From assembly GCA_946617675.1 (NCBI GenBank), contig CAMOKH010000114.1:1-39459 (forward strand): a stretch of 39,459 nucleotides of DNA, read 5' to 3'. Position numbers and translations under genes: made by a program. The notes below the pieces were generated by a model. It did no database searches and was not told the DNA's origin. It worked only from the letters and a program-made list of their open reading frames with translations. The DNA comes from an uncultured Prevotellaceae bacterium (lineage in GTDB: Bacteria > Bacteroidota > Bacteroidia > Bacteroidales > Bacteroidaceae). The first letter of the stretch is position 1. Each line of letters begins with the position of its first letter. Shown one piece after another: positions 7,788 to 16,900 of this stretch.

Positions 7788-9119
7788 CTAAAACAGCAGT
7801 GTTCGTTCCAGCCAGTAAATGAGGATGCCGGCCAGATAGCCCACGAAGGCAATCCACGTGATCTTCTTCATGTACCAGCCGAAGGTGATCTTCTCTAAAC
7901 CCATGACCACCACACCGGCGGCGGAGCCGATGATGAGCATCGAGCCGCCCACACCGGCACAGTAGGCCAGCAACTGCCAGAAGATGCCGTCGACGGCCAT
8001 AGCTCCCTCGGCGGCTACGGGGTACATGCCCATGCAGCCAGCCACTAAGGGCACGTTGTCGACGATGCTCGACAGTACGCCGATGATGCCGTTGATGACG
8101 TAGTAGTTGCCCTCGAAGGTCTGGTTCAGCGTTTCGCCCAGGGCTGTCAGCACGCCAATCTCCTGCAGCACGGCCACGGCCATCAGGATGCCTAAGAAGA
8201 ACATGATGGTTGAGAGGTCAATCTTTGACAGAAGGTCAGAGACGCGCTTGGCCATCGTGTCGTCCTCCGACGTATTGTAGTGGAAAATCTCGGTCACCGT
8301 CCACAGCACGCCGAGCACCAGCAGGATGCCCATGAACGGCGGCAGGTGGGTCAGCGTCTTGAACACCGGCACGAAGCACAGACCGCCCACGCCGAGCCAG
8401 AAGATGATGTCGCGCTGGGCCTTGGTAAACTGGCTCACGTCGGCCTTGGGCAGGTTCTGCTCCTTGTCGAACTTGCCCTTCAGCGAGTATTGCAGGATGA
8501 AGGCCGGCACGAGCATCGACACCAGCGAGGGCACGAAGATCTCGGTCAGCACGCCCTGCGTCGTGATGACGCCCTTGATCCAGAGCATGATGGTGGTCAC
8601 GTCGCCGATGGGCGAGAAGGCACCGCCCGAGTTGGCCGCAATGACGACCAGCGAGGCGTAGATGAGGCGGTCCTGACGGCTCTGTACCAGCTTGCGCAGC
8701 ACCATGATCATGACAATCGACGTGGTGAGGTTGTCGAGGATGGCCGATAGGGAGAAGGTCATGAAGGCCATTCGCCACATCAGCTTGCGCTTCGAGCGCG
8801 TCTTCATCGTGTCGCGCACGAAGTTGAAACCGCCGTTCGAGTCGACAATCTCGACGATGGTCATTGCTCCCATCAGGAAGAACAGCGTGCCGGCGGCATC
8901 GCCCAGGTGGTGCTCTATCACCTCGGCAATATGGTGTACCACGCTGCCGGCCTCCACGTCGGGGTAGTAGGCTGCCGGCCCCATCATCAGTAGTGTCCAG
9001 CAGAGCACGCACATCAGCAGCGCAATGGCTGCCTTGTTGATTTTCGTCACACTCTCTAAGGCTATGCACAGGTAGCCCACACAGAAGACGGTGACAATCA
9101 GGATAGTTAATGTTTCCAT
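7788..9119 (-). CDS. nhaD: Na+/H+ antiporter, NhaD family
   Basis: A 443-residue inner-membrane protein with about a dozen hydrophobic segments. NhaD antiporters export sodium in exchange for protons. Diagnostic stretches are VEIVDSNGGFNFV, LSAILDNLTTSIVMIMVLRKLV and VIAANSGGAFSPIGDVTTIMLW, with a second half repeating the pattern (SSIVDNVPLVAG). The paired DN and SP elements are those of the ion transporter superfamily. The gene has its own promoter, divergent from rhaB. There is no obvious functional link to rhamnose, so the adjacency may be accidental. Confidence 0.92.
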   Translation of the reverse strand: METLTILIVTVFCVGYLCIALESVTKINKAAIALLMCVLCWTLLMMGPAAYYPDVEAGSVVHHIAEVIEHHLGDAAGTLFFLMGAMTIVEIVDSNGGFNFVRDTMKTRSKRKLMWRMAFMTFSLSAILDNLTTSIVMIMVLRKLVQSRQDRLIYASLVVIAANSGGAFSPIGDVTTIMLWIKGVITTQGVLTEIFVPSLVSMLVPAFILQYSLKGKFDKEQNLPKADVSQFTKAQRDIIFWLGVGGLCFVPVFKTLTHLPPFMGILLVLGVLWTVTEIFHYNTSEDDTMAKRVSDLLSKIDLSTIMFFLGILMAVAVLQEIGVLTALGETLNQTFEGNYYVINGIIGVLSSIVDNVPLVAGCMGMYPVAAEGAMAVDGIFWQLLAYCAGVGGSMLIIGSAAGVVVMGLEKITFGWYMKKITWIAFVGYLAGILIYWLERTLLF

Positions 9120-9148
9120 ATACTTTTAAGTATTTTTGAATTTGTCGG

Positions 9149-9180
9149 CAAAGGTAATACTTTCTTTCCGATAAATCAAA
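9149..9180 (-). promoter_or_regulatory. Promoter of nhaD
   Basis: Minus strand -33 TTTG (9177-9180), 20-nt spacer, perfect -7 TACCTTTG (9149-9156), 29 bases before the nhaD ATG. Confidence 0.82.
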
Positions 9181-9230
9181 AAAACAAGTGAGAAAATCAA
9201 ATTGTCATGCCGAACCCGCCGATTTCTTTA

Positions 9231-9238
9231 TACCTTTG
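9231..9238 (+). promoter_or_regulatory. Promoter -7 box of rhaB-rhaA
   Basis: A perfect TACCTTTG lies 42 bases before the rhaB ATG. No TTTG is found 19-21 bases upstream; the nearest TTG is 26 bases away. A good -7 without a -33 is what an activator-dependent sugar promoter would look like. Confidence 0.7.
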
Positions 9239-9280
9239 CAAACGTAAACCAAAACTGCTAATCGTTTATCTAAAACAAAC

Positions 9281-10762
9281 ATGGAACAGAAAAAATACTT
9301 CTTCGCCGTTGACCTCGGCGCCACAAGTGGACGTACCATCATCGGCAACATCGCCGACGGACGCTTTGCACTCGAGGAGGTCACTCGATTCCCCAACAAC
9401 CTCATAGAGCAGGGCGGACACTACTACTGGGACATCTACGCCCTCTACTTCGAAATCATTCGCGGCCTCAAGGAGGTGGCACGCCGGGGACTGGAAATCA
9501 GTTCCATCGGCATCGACACCTGGGGCGTCGACTTCGTCTTCATCGGCGACGACGGAGCTATATTAAGGAATCCGCGCGCGTACCGCGACCCCATTACCTT
9601 CAGCGCCATGGACGACTACCTGGAGCACGTCGTCACGCGGAAGGAGGTCTACGACATTACGGGTATACAGTTCCTGAACTTCAACTCCATCTTCCAGCTC
9701 TACGCCATGCGCCGCGAGGACAACGCCGCGCTGCGCCAAGCAGCAAAGATCCTGTTTGTGCCCGATGCCCTGTCGTGGATGCTCACAGGCAACGAGGTGT
9801 GCGAGTACACCATTGCCTCGACCTCGCAGCTCCTCGACCCGCGTACCAAGCAGCTCGACGAGCGACTGCTGCAGTCGCTGGGCCTGACGCGCTCGAAGTT
9901 CGGGCGCATGGTGCAGCCCGGCACCGTCGTGGGCGTGCTCACCGACGAGGTGCAGCGCCTGACGGGTCTCGGCCCTGTGCCCGTTGTCGCCGTTGCCGGT
10001 CATGACACTGGGTCGGCTGTTGCCGCCGTGCCGGCCAAGGACGAGAAGTTCGCCTACCTCTCGAGCGGCACGTGGAGCCTCATGGGCATCGAGACGCGCG
10101 ACGCCATCATCAGCGACCTCAGCTACGAGCGCAACTTCACCAACGAAGGCGGCATCGAGGGCACTACCCGATTCCTGAAGAACATCTGCGGCATGTGGCT
10201 CTACGAGCGCTGCCGCCTGGAGTGGCCCGAGGAGGTGCGCCAGCTCAGCCATCCCGAGTTGCAGGGCCAGGCTATGACGGTGGAGCCCTTCCGCTCGCTC
10301 ATCAACCCCGACGACCAGCTCTTCGCAGCCCCGGCCTCGATGACCGGTGCCATTCAGCAGTACTGCCGCCAGACCGGCCAGCCCGTGCCCGAGACGCCGG
10401 CCAAGTTCTGCCGCTGTATCTTCGACTCGCTGGCCCTGCGCTATCGCCAGGTGTTCCAGTGGATGCAGGAGTTTGCTCCGTTCCCCCTCAGCGTGCTCCA
10501 CATCATCGGCGGCGGTTCGCTCAACAAGTACCTCAACCAGTTTACGGCCAACTCCACCGGGGCCACCGTCCTGGCCGGTCCGCAGGAGTGTACGGCCATC
10601 GGTAACATCATGCTGCAGGCCAAGGCCAGCGGTATGGTCAGCGACATCTGGCAGATGCGCCAGATCATCGCCGACAGCATCGAGCTGGTGCGTTACGAGC
10701 CGCAGGACAAGGCAGCCTGGGATCAGGCCTACGATAAGTACCTCAACATTATCAATAAATAA
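9281..10762 (+). CDS. rhaB: Rhamnulokinase
   Basis: A 493-residue FGGY-family kinase that phosphorylates L-rhamnulose at the 1-position. The ATPase fold begins with FAVDLGATSGRTIIG; TWGVDFVFIGDDG, the GHDTGSAVAAVPA segment and the SSGTWSLMG segment are the usual kinase elements. The C-terminal domain has HIIGGGSLN followed by ATVLAGPQECTAIGN, matching rhamnulokinases better than xylulo- or glycerol kinases. The next gene is rhamnose isomerase, 15 bases downstream, which settles the substrate. In the pathway RhaA makes rhamnulose and RhaB traps it. Confidence 0.95.
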   Translation: MEQKKYFFAVDLGATSGRTIIGNIADGRFALEEVTRFPNNLIEQGGHYYWDIYALYFEIIRGLKEVARRGLEISSIGIDTWGVDFVFIGDDGAILRNPRAYRDPITFSAMDDYLEHVVTRKEVYDITGIQFLNFNSIFQLYAMRREDNAALRQAAKILFVPDALSWMLTGNEVCEYTIASTSQLLDPRTKQLDERLLQSLGLTRSKFGRMVQPGTVVGVLTDEVQRLTGLGPVPVVAVAGHDTGSAVAAVPAKDEKFAYLSSGTWSLMGIETRDAIISDLSYERNFTNEGGIEGTTRFLKNICGMWLYERCRLEWPEEVRQLSHPELQGQAMTVEPFRSLINPDDQLFAAPASMTGAIQQYCRQTGQPVPETPAKFCRCIFDSLALRYRQVFQWMQEFAPFPLSVLHIIGGGSLNKYLNQFTANSTGATVLAGPQECTAIGNIMLQAKASGMVSDIWQMRQIIADSIELVRYEPQDKAAWDQAYDKYLNIINK

Positions 10763-10777
10763 ACCAAAAACAAACAA

Positions 10778-12028
10778 ATGAAAGCAAATCTCATTGAACA
10801 GGCCTATGCCGTAGCAAAGGAACGCTACGCAGCCATTGGCGTCGACACCGACGCAGTACTTGAACAGCTGCAGAAGCAGCAAATATCGCTGCACTGCTGG
10901 CAGACCGACGACGTCGTCGGCTTCGAGCGTAACGAAGCCCTCAGTGGCGGCATTCAGACCACTGGCAACTATCCCGGCCGCGCACGCAACATCGACGAGG
11001 TGCGCCAGGACATTGAGTTCGTCAAGACCCTGCTCGGCGGTAACCACCGTCTGAACCTGCACGAGATATACGGCGACTTCGGTGGTAAGTTCGTCGACCG
11101 CGACCAGGTGGAGGTGAGCCACTTCCAGAGCTGGATCCAGTGGGCCAAGGAGAACAACATGAAGCTCGACTTCAACAGCACCAGCTTCTCGCACCCCAAG
11201 TCGGGCGACCTGACACTGTCGAACCCCGACAAGGGCATCCGCGACTTCTGGATTGAGCACACCAAGCGCTGCCGTCGCATTGCCGACGCTATGGGTAAGG
11301 CTCAGAACGATCCCTGTATCATGAACATCTGGGTACACGACGGCTCGAAGGATATGCCCGTACAACGCAAGAAGTACCGCGAAATCCTCGCTGCCTCGCT
11401 CGACGAGATTATGGAGGAGAAACTCGACGGCGTGAAGAACTGCTTCGAGGCTAAGCTCTTCGGCATCGGACTGGAGTCGTACACCGTTGGCTCGCACGAC
11501 TTCTATACCGCCTACTGCGCTACCCGCAAGCAGATGTACACCCTCGACACCGGCCACTACGAGCCCACCGAGAACGTCTCCGACTTCGTCTCCACCCTCC
11601 TGATGTACGTGCCCGAGCTGATGCTCCACGTCAGCCGTCCCGTACGCTGGGACTCCGACCACGTGACCATCATGAACGACCAGACGCTCGACCTCTTCAA
11701 GGAGCTCGTCCGCAGCGACGCCCTCGACCGTGCCCACGTCGGCCTCGACTACTTCGACGCCTCGATCAACCGTATCGGTGCTTACATCATCGGCAGCCGC
11801 GCCACGCAGAAGTGCATCCTGCAGGCTCTCCTGGAGCCTAAGGCCAAGCTGCGCGAGTATGAGGACAACGGCCAGTACTTCGAGCGTCTTGCCCTGATGG
11901 AGGAGGCCAAGTCGTTGCCTTTCGGCGCCGTCTTCGACTACTTCAACCTGAAGAACAACGTCCCCGTCGGCGAGGAGTTCATCCAGTGCATCCAGCAGTA
12001 CGAGCGCGACGTGACCTCGAAGCGGTGA
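10778..12028 (+). CDS. rhaA: L-rhamnose isomerase
   Basis: A 416-residue TIM-barrel metal enzyme interconverting L-rhamnose and L-rhamnulose. Family features include the LHCWQTDDVVGFE segment, GNYPGRARN, the metal region with NLHEIYGDFGGKFVDRD and LDFNSTSFSHPKSG, and MNIWVHDGSKD, then HVSRPVRWDSDHV near the C-terminal part. The length fits the RhaA family. It shares a transcript with rhaB. The usual third enzyme, rhamnulose-1-phosphate aldolase, and a rhamnose permease do not follow; a terminator does, so those functions must be encoded elsewhere. Confidence 0.96.
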   Translation: MKANLIEQAYAVAKERYAAIGVDTDAVLEQLQKQQISLHCWQTDDVVGFERNEALSGGIQTTGNYPGRARNIDEVRQDIEFVKTLLGGNHRLNLHEIYGDFGGKFVDRDQVEVSHFQSWIQWAKENNMKLDFNSTSFSHPKSGDLTLSNPDKGIRDFWIEHTKRCRRIADAMGKAQNDPCIMNIWVHDGSKDMPVQRKKYREILAASLDEIMEEKLDGVKNCFEAKLFGIGLESYTVGSHDFYTAYCATRKQMYTLDTGHYEPTENVSDFVSTLLMYVPELMLHVSRPVRWDSDHVTIMNDQTLDLFKELVRSDALDRAHVGLDYFDASINRIGAYIIGSRATQKCILQALLEPKAKLREYEDNGQYFERLALMEEAKSLPFGAVFDYFNLKNNVPVGEEFIQCIQQYERDVTSKR

Positions 12029-12034
12029 TTATAA

Positions 12035-12069
12035 GTAAGAAGTAATAGGTAAGAAGAAAGAAGTATGAC
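12035..12069 (+). repeat. Heptanucleotide repeat after rhaA
   Basis: Five consecutive 7-nt units of the form GTAAGAA with variants fill the first bases after the rhaA stop. The last two units form the left arm of the terminator stem. The sequence differs from the rsgA heptads but has the same period. Confidence 0.75.
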
Positions 12070-12120
12070 TGCTGATTGCGCTGATTTTCAGCCGGGCTGA
12101 TGGTCATACTTCTTTTTCTT
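12057..12120 (+). terminator. Terminator of rhaBA, probably bidirectional
   Basis: A perfect 13-bp stem pairs AAAGAAGTATGAC (12057-12069) with GTCATACTTCTTT (12103-12115), enclosing a smaller GCTGA-rich hairpin and followed by a T-rich tract. It separates rhaA from the convergent gene at 12149-13357. Confidence 0.75.
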
Positions 12121-12148
12121 TTTTCTTCAGCAAATAAAGCCGGACTAT

Positions 12149-13357
12149 TTATTTGACAAGGGTGAGTTTGCCGTTGATGACGTAGAGGCCTCGGCGACCG
12201 TCCTCTACGCGCTGTCCTTTCAGGTTGTAGATTACCTCGGGTTTGGCTCCTTCCGTTGACGGTACCAATTCGCTGACGGCTGTCGTCTCGCCGTCGTCCA
12301 TCATCAGGCGGGCCCCAGACGAATCGAAGTTCTCGGGTACGACGATGTAGGCCCTCAGACCCTTCATCCTGTTTGCACCTGAGGCGGGCGAGGCCAGCGT
12401 GTTGCGCGTTGTGATGAAGAGGTTCCTGCCGTCGGTATTGAGGTCTATGGGGTCGTAGGTCCCTACGAAGCTGACGCCGCCGTTCGTGACGCTCTTCGCT
12501 GTGATATTTTTGACGGTCACGGCATGGAATGTCGGATTCACGACCGTCGTGTTCAGCTTGATGAGGAAGGGTGTGCCGGCACTGACCGCTGTGGCCTCTG
12601 AGAATGTCATTACCTTGTCGGCATAGCTACTGAACGTCCTCATCTTGATGTCCTGTCCTTCGCCTAAAGCCAGTTTCATGTCTTCCATCGTCACGTCGAA
12701 TGGCAGGCACAGCGTGTTCCAGATGCCGCCGGTGAGGGTGCGGGCGAGGTTGACGGTCACGGTCTTGTTTAGGTTATAAGTAAGAGTCGATTCGTTGTTT
12801 GTAGTCTCGATAAGTGATATTTCAGGAATCTTCGTGACTTTTACATTGTCGATAACGAACGTATGATCAACTGCACTCTCACTAAACTTTATGGTTGTTT
12901 GTTCTGTAACATCTCTTATCAAGAAATTAGCGTTGTTGAAGGTCTCTCTCTGATTTCCGCTCGTTACAGTTATGCTTTTTGAGGTTGTATTGTCATTGAA
13001 CGTTCCTCCATTTTCTATTGTCAAGTTGAAAATAGTATTGCGGTTTGCCCCTCTTGCGTAATCAAACGTTAAATACACGTATCCAGAAAAATTCAGTTTT
13101 CCAGTGTTAGCGTATCCTATATGTTTTTTTGAGTTAACGATGATATTTTCTATCCTTAATGCTTTATTGCTTTCTGTAACGTTCAGTCCCATAACGCAAC
13201 CTTCAGATAATGACCACTCACCGCAGGTTCTTGTATTGCCACTTATGATTAATCCTGAAAAATCCTCGTTGATAATATACTCATCCTGCGCCCATCCATT
13301 CAAGGCGAATGAACTAAAGATGAGCATAAACGCTTTACGTAAAATTAGTGTGTTCAT
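12149..13357 (-). CDS. Secreted protein with C-terminal GQRV/GLYV-type domain
   Basis: A 402-residue protein with a signal peptide (LMLIFSSFALNGWAQ-like core, cleavage after AQ). Residues 20-175 read like a beta-sandwich: EDFSG, WSLSEGC, LTFDYARG and a closing FVIDNVKVTKI. Residues about 190-340 form a second beta-rich region starting VTVNLARTLTGGIWNTLCLPFDV. The C-terminus ends with VIYNLKGQRV, GRRGLYVINGK and KLTLVK, a tail very common on secreted Prevotella and Bacteroides proteins and resembling type IX sorting tails. The function is not recognised. The 5' half of the gene is visibly more AT-rich than the 3' half, as if two segments of different origin were joined. It starts 15 bases after the deacetylase gene ends. 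Confidence 0.75.
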   Translation of the reverse strand: MNTLILRKAFMLIFSSFALNGWAQDEYIINEDFSGLIISGNTRTCGEWSLSEGCVMGLNVTESNKALRIENIIVNSKKHIGYANTGKLNFSGYVYLTFDYARGANRNTIFNLTIENGGTFNDNTTSKSITVTSGNQRETFNNANFLIRDVTEQTTIKFSESAVDHTFVIDNVKVTKIPEISLIETTNNESTLTYNLNKTVTVNLARTLTGGIWNTLCLPFDVTMEDMKLALGEGQDIKMRTFSSYADKVMTFSEATAVSAGTPFLIKLNTTVVNPTFHAVTVKNITAKSVTNGGVSFVGTYDPIDLNTDGRNLFITTRNTLASPASGANRMKGLRAYIVVPENFDSSGARLMMDDGETTAVSELVPSTEGAKPEVIYNLKGQRVEDGRRGLYVINGKLTLVK

Positions 13358-13372
13358 ATGTAGTAGATCGTC

Positions 13373-13984
13373 TTACTCAAACACTTTGAAACTGTAACCT
13401 TGGAGCTTGAGCCACTCGATGCTCAGGGGTAGGGCAGTGCGTAGCTTGTCAATGGACTTAAGGGAGTCGTGGAAGGTGATGATGCTGCCGGGACGGGTGT
13501 AACGGCGGACATTGTCGAAGACATCGTCGGCGGTCATCCAGCGGGAGTAGTCGCGGGTGACGACATCCCACATGACGACTTTAAACCTGCGCGAGAGAAG
13601 GGCATACTGCGCTATGCGCATCCAACCGTGGGGTGGGCGGAAGAGGTGGGCGTGGATGTAGGCATTGGCCTTCTCGACGTTGTAGCTATATTCGTGTAGT
13701 GAGTGTCGGAAACCGCTGATGTGGTTGTGGGTGTGGTTGCCTATCTGATGGCCTTCGTCAAGGATGCGTTGGTAGAGCTCGGGGTATTTCCTGACGTTGT
13801 CGCCAACCATGAAGAAGGTAGCATGGATGGCATGCTGGCGCAGCGTGTCGAGAATGAACGGGGTAGCCTCGGGGATTGGACCGTCGTCGAAGGTCAGATA
13901 GACTGACCGTTCGCGACGGTTCATTCTCCAGAGAGCCCGTGGGTAGAGCCAGCGGAGGTAGGCGCCCGGTTGCTCAATAATCAT
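13373..13984 (-). CDS. Polysaccharide deacetylase family protein (NodB domain)
   Basis: A 203-residue protein that is almost entirely a NodB homology domain: TFDDGPIPEAT (motif 1, metal-binding and catalytic Asp), HATFFMVGDNV, HQIGNHTHNHI (motif 2, metal His residues), RPPHGW (motif 3), WDVVTRDYSRW and ITFHDS (motif 5). The enzyme removes acetyl groups from N- or O-acetylated sugars. No signal peptide is evident; the N-terminus has a short amphipathic segment. Its ATG lies 3 bases after the DUF2723 stop, so the two are cotranscribed. The substrate is not determinable; peptidoglycan or a cell-surface glycan fits the neighbour. Confidence 0.92.
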   Translation of the reverse strand: MIIEQPGAYLRWLYPRALWRMNRRERSVYLTFDDGPIPEATPFILDTLRQHAIHATFFMVGDNVRKYPELYQRILDEGHQIGNHTHNHISGFRHSLHEYSYNVEKANAYIHAHLFRPPHGWMRIAQYALLSRRFKVVMWDVVTRDYSRWMTADDVFDNVRRYTRPGSIITFHDSLKSIDKLRTALPLSIEWLKLQGYSFKVFE

Positions 13985-13987
13985 GGT

Positions 13988-16900
13988 TTAATAACCGATG
14001 GTGCCTCCTTTGCTCTGATAGGTGCGGAAGATGCTTTCGAGCTTCTTAGAGTACTGTTCGCCAGTGGCCTCGTCGAGTTCGTCGGCAATCTCGGTGAGCA
14101 TCTGCAGGATATAGAGGTGCATCTGGCACTCGCGCTGATAGCTCTGGAAGCGCTGTGCGCTGAGCGAGCAGTACCACTGCATATACTGCGACGACTTATG
14201 CCAGAGTTGTTCGATGGTGGCCTTAGCCTTGTCCTTCTGACCGATGGCGCTGTAGGCACGGGCCATATCGAGCGAGCCGCTGGCGAAGTCGGCAGGCACA
14301 TTGTAGGTAGGCAGTTCCTTCTCGGCCAGTGCGAGCACCTGGGCAGTCTTCACGCTGTCGCCCTCGTCGGCGAGGTGCAGGGCCAGCTGCGAGAGCAGTC
14401 GGCGGTGGGTGTAGCACATGCGCATGACGGTCTCGTCGAGATAGATGCCCTTCTGGCTGACATTTCCGAACTTGTAGCGTTTGGTCACGTTCTCGAAGGT
14501 CTTCTCAGTGTCGAAGTCCTTCAGGCCTGTGCCCTTGGTGGTGAACGGTGTGATGCGGTTGGCCAGTCCCTCTTGTACGAAGTTGTCGCCGAGGTTCATG
14601 TAGTTCTCAGAACCGACGGTGGTAGCTACGTAGATGGGGCGTGTCCAGTTACACTGGTCTATCATCTCGAGCATCATGAGGTCGCCCTTGTAGAGCGCGC
14701 CCTTGCCTTTGAGCGATATGACCATGCGGTCGGGGATGGAGTCGCCCTGCAGCATCATGCCCGAGCGCTTGACGGCCTCCTTGTCGATGGTCATGTAGAC
14801 GGTGTCAGTAGGTATGACGTGGAAGTCGGCATTGGTGGAACGCACCCAGTACTTCAGGATGTTCCTCAGTTCGAAGGGCTCGTCGCCGAACTGCTGTCGG
14901 GCCTGCTCAGGTTGCTCCTTGTAGAGGGCGAGCACCTCCTGCTTGAGGCTGGGGTCTACCTGTACGTACTCGTTAGTGCCGGCACAGTATTCAATACGGT
15001 TCCACGTGATGGGCACCGACGGTGAGTCATAGGCCGGGCGGCGCATCTGGTCGATGTACCAGTCGGTCTGTAGGTACGAGAGGTTGCAGACGCGGGCGTC
15101 GGTGCGCACACCCTCAGTGTCCTGGTTGTACCAGAGGGGGAAGGTGTCGTTGTCGCCGTTGGTGAAGATGATGGGGTTGCCCTCCTGCTGGAGCGTCATG
15201 AGGTAGTTCTGTCCGAAGTCGCGGCAGGTGTAGCGCCCTGAGCGGTCGTGGTCGTCCCAGGTCTGCGAGGCCATCTGGATGGGCACCAGCAAGCCTATCA
15301 GACCAACCAGGATGGCGAGACCAACATAGTCCTTCTTGAGCTTCTTTGCCAACTGATCGTAGATGGCTGCGATGCCCATGCCGCACCAGATGGCGAAGGC
15401 ATAGAACGAGCCGGCGTAGGCATAGTCGCGCTCACGGGGCTGTACAGGCGTCTGGTTGAGGTAGACGACGATGGCCAGTCCGGTCATGAAGAACAGGAAG
15501 AACACCACCCAGAACTGCTGTATGCCCTTCTGACCCTTGCGCAGTGACTGCCAGAACAGGCCGATGAGACCTAAGAGCAGCGGCAGGCAGTAGAACACGT
15601 TGTGGCCCTTGTTCTGCTTCAGTTCGTCGGGCAGCAGCGACTGGTCGCCCAGTCGGGCATTGTCGATGGCGGCGATACCCGTGAGCCAGTTGCCGTGCTC
15701 CAGTTCGCCGTGGCCCTGTATGTCGTTCTGTCGTCCTGCGAAGTTCCACATGAAGTAGCGCCAGTACATCCAGTTGCACTGGTAGCTGAGGAAGAAGCGC
15801 AGGTTCTCCCACTGCGACGGCATCTTGACCATGATGTTCTCGCCGCAGCGGTCGTAAGGCTGCTCAGAGCCGCTGACGCCGCCCATCCACGTTTCGTAGT
15901 CTTGGGCGTGGCCAGAGTCATACATACGCGGGAAGAGCATGTTCTGGGCATACTTGTATTCGTCTTTGGTACGCACGATGAAGTAGGAGTCCTTCTCGTC
16001 GGGCGAGGCCTTCTCCTTGCGCTGCCAGACGGGCTTGCCGGTCGACATGACGGGTTTGCAGTAACGTCCGTCGGCCTCGAGGGCCACCTGCGAGGTGTAG
16101 GCTTGGCCGTAGAAGAGCGGGCGCTGGCCGTACTGGTCGCGTCCGAGATAGTCGCCGAGGGTGAAGATGTCCTCAGGCGAGTTCTGGTCCATGGGCGGGT
16201 TGGCGTCGGAGCGTATGACGATGACGGCATACGTCGAGTAGCCAATCATGAGCATGAGCATGCAGAGCAGCACAGTGTTCTTCAGTCGGGGCGTGACGAG
16301 GGCCACGCGCTTGGTCTCGCCTGAGGGCAGGTAGCTGCGGTTGAGTATCAGCCACAGCAGGGCCAGCACGATGACGCCGATGATGAAGGCCGTCCAGCCG
16401 TAGCCGTAGAAGGGTACGCCGAGCAGGCCCACAGCCAGCATGAAGGCAATATTCTGTCGGCGCAGGTTCTTGTCGGTGGCGTGCTGCGTCTCGTAGATGG
16501 CCCAGATGACGGCAGCAGCCAGGCAGAGGATATAGACGTAGAGACCGGTGTTGAACGGCATGCCGAAGGTGTTGACGAACAGCAGTTCAAACCAGCCGCC
16601 GACGGTGATGATGCCCGGCACGACGCCGTAGAGCACTACGGCCACCAGTGCAAACGACACGAGTAGGGCTAAGAGCGACCCACGGGCGTTGGCATTGGGA
16701 AAGCGGCGATAGTAGTAGACCAGCACGATGGCGGGCAGGCAGAGCAGGTTCAGCAAGTGAACACCTATAGAGAGGCCCGTCATGTACATGATGAGCACCA
16801 GCCAGCGGTCGCTGTGAGGCTCGTCGGCGTGGTCCTCCCATTTCAGGATGAGCCAGAAGACGACGGCTGTGAATGCCGACGAATAGGCATAGACCTCGCC

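Noticed and set aside
8236..9069. A 277-codon minus-strand frame within nhaD
   Set aside because: It overlaps nhaD in another frame and has no protein-like pattern.
9563..11737. A 724-codon open frame on the minus strand opposite rhaB-rhaA
   Set aside because: It is antisense to two clear enzymes, has biased Val/Leu/Ala/His composition typical of the reverse strand of GC-rich genes, and shows no family motif.
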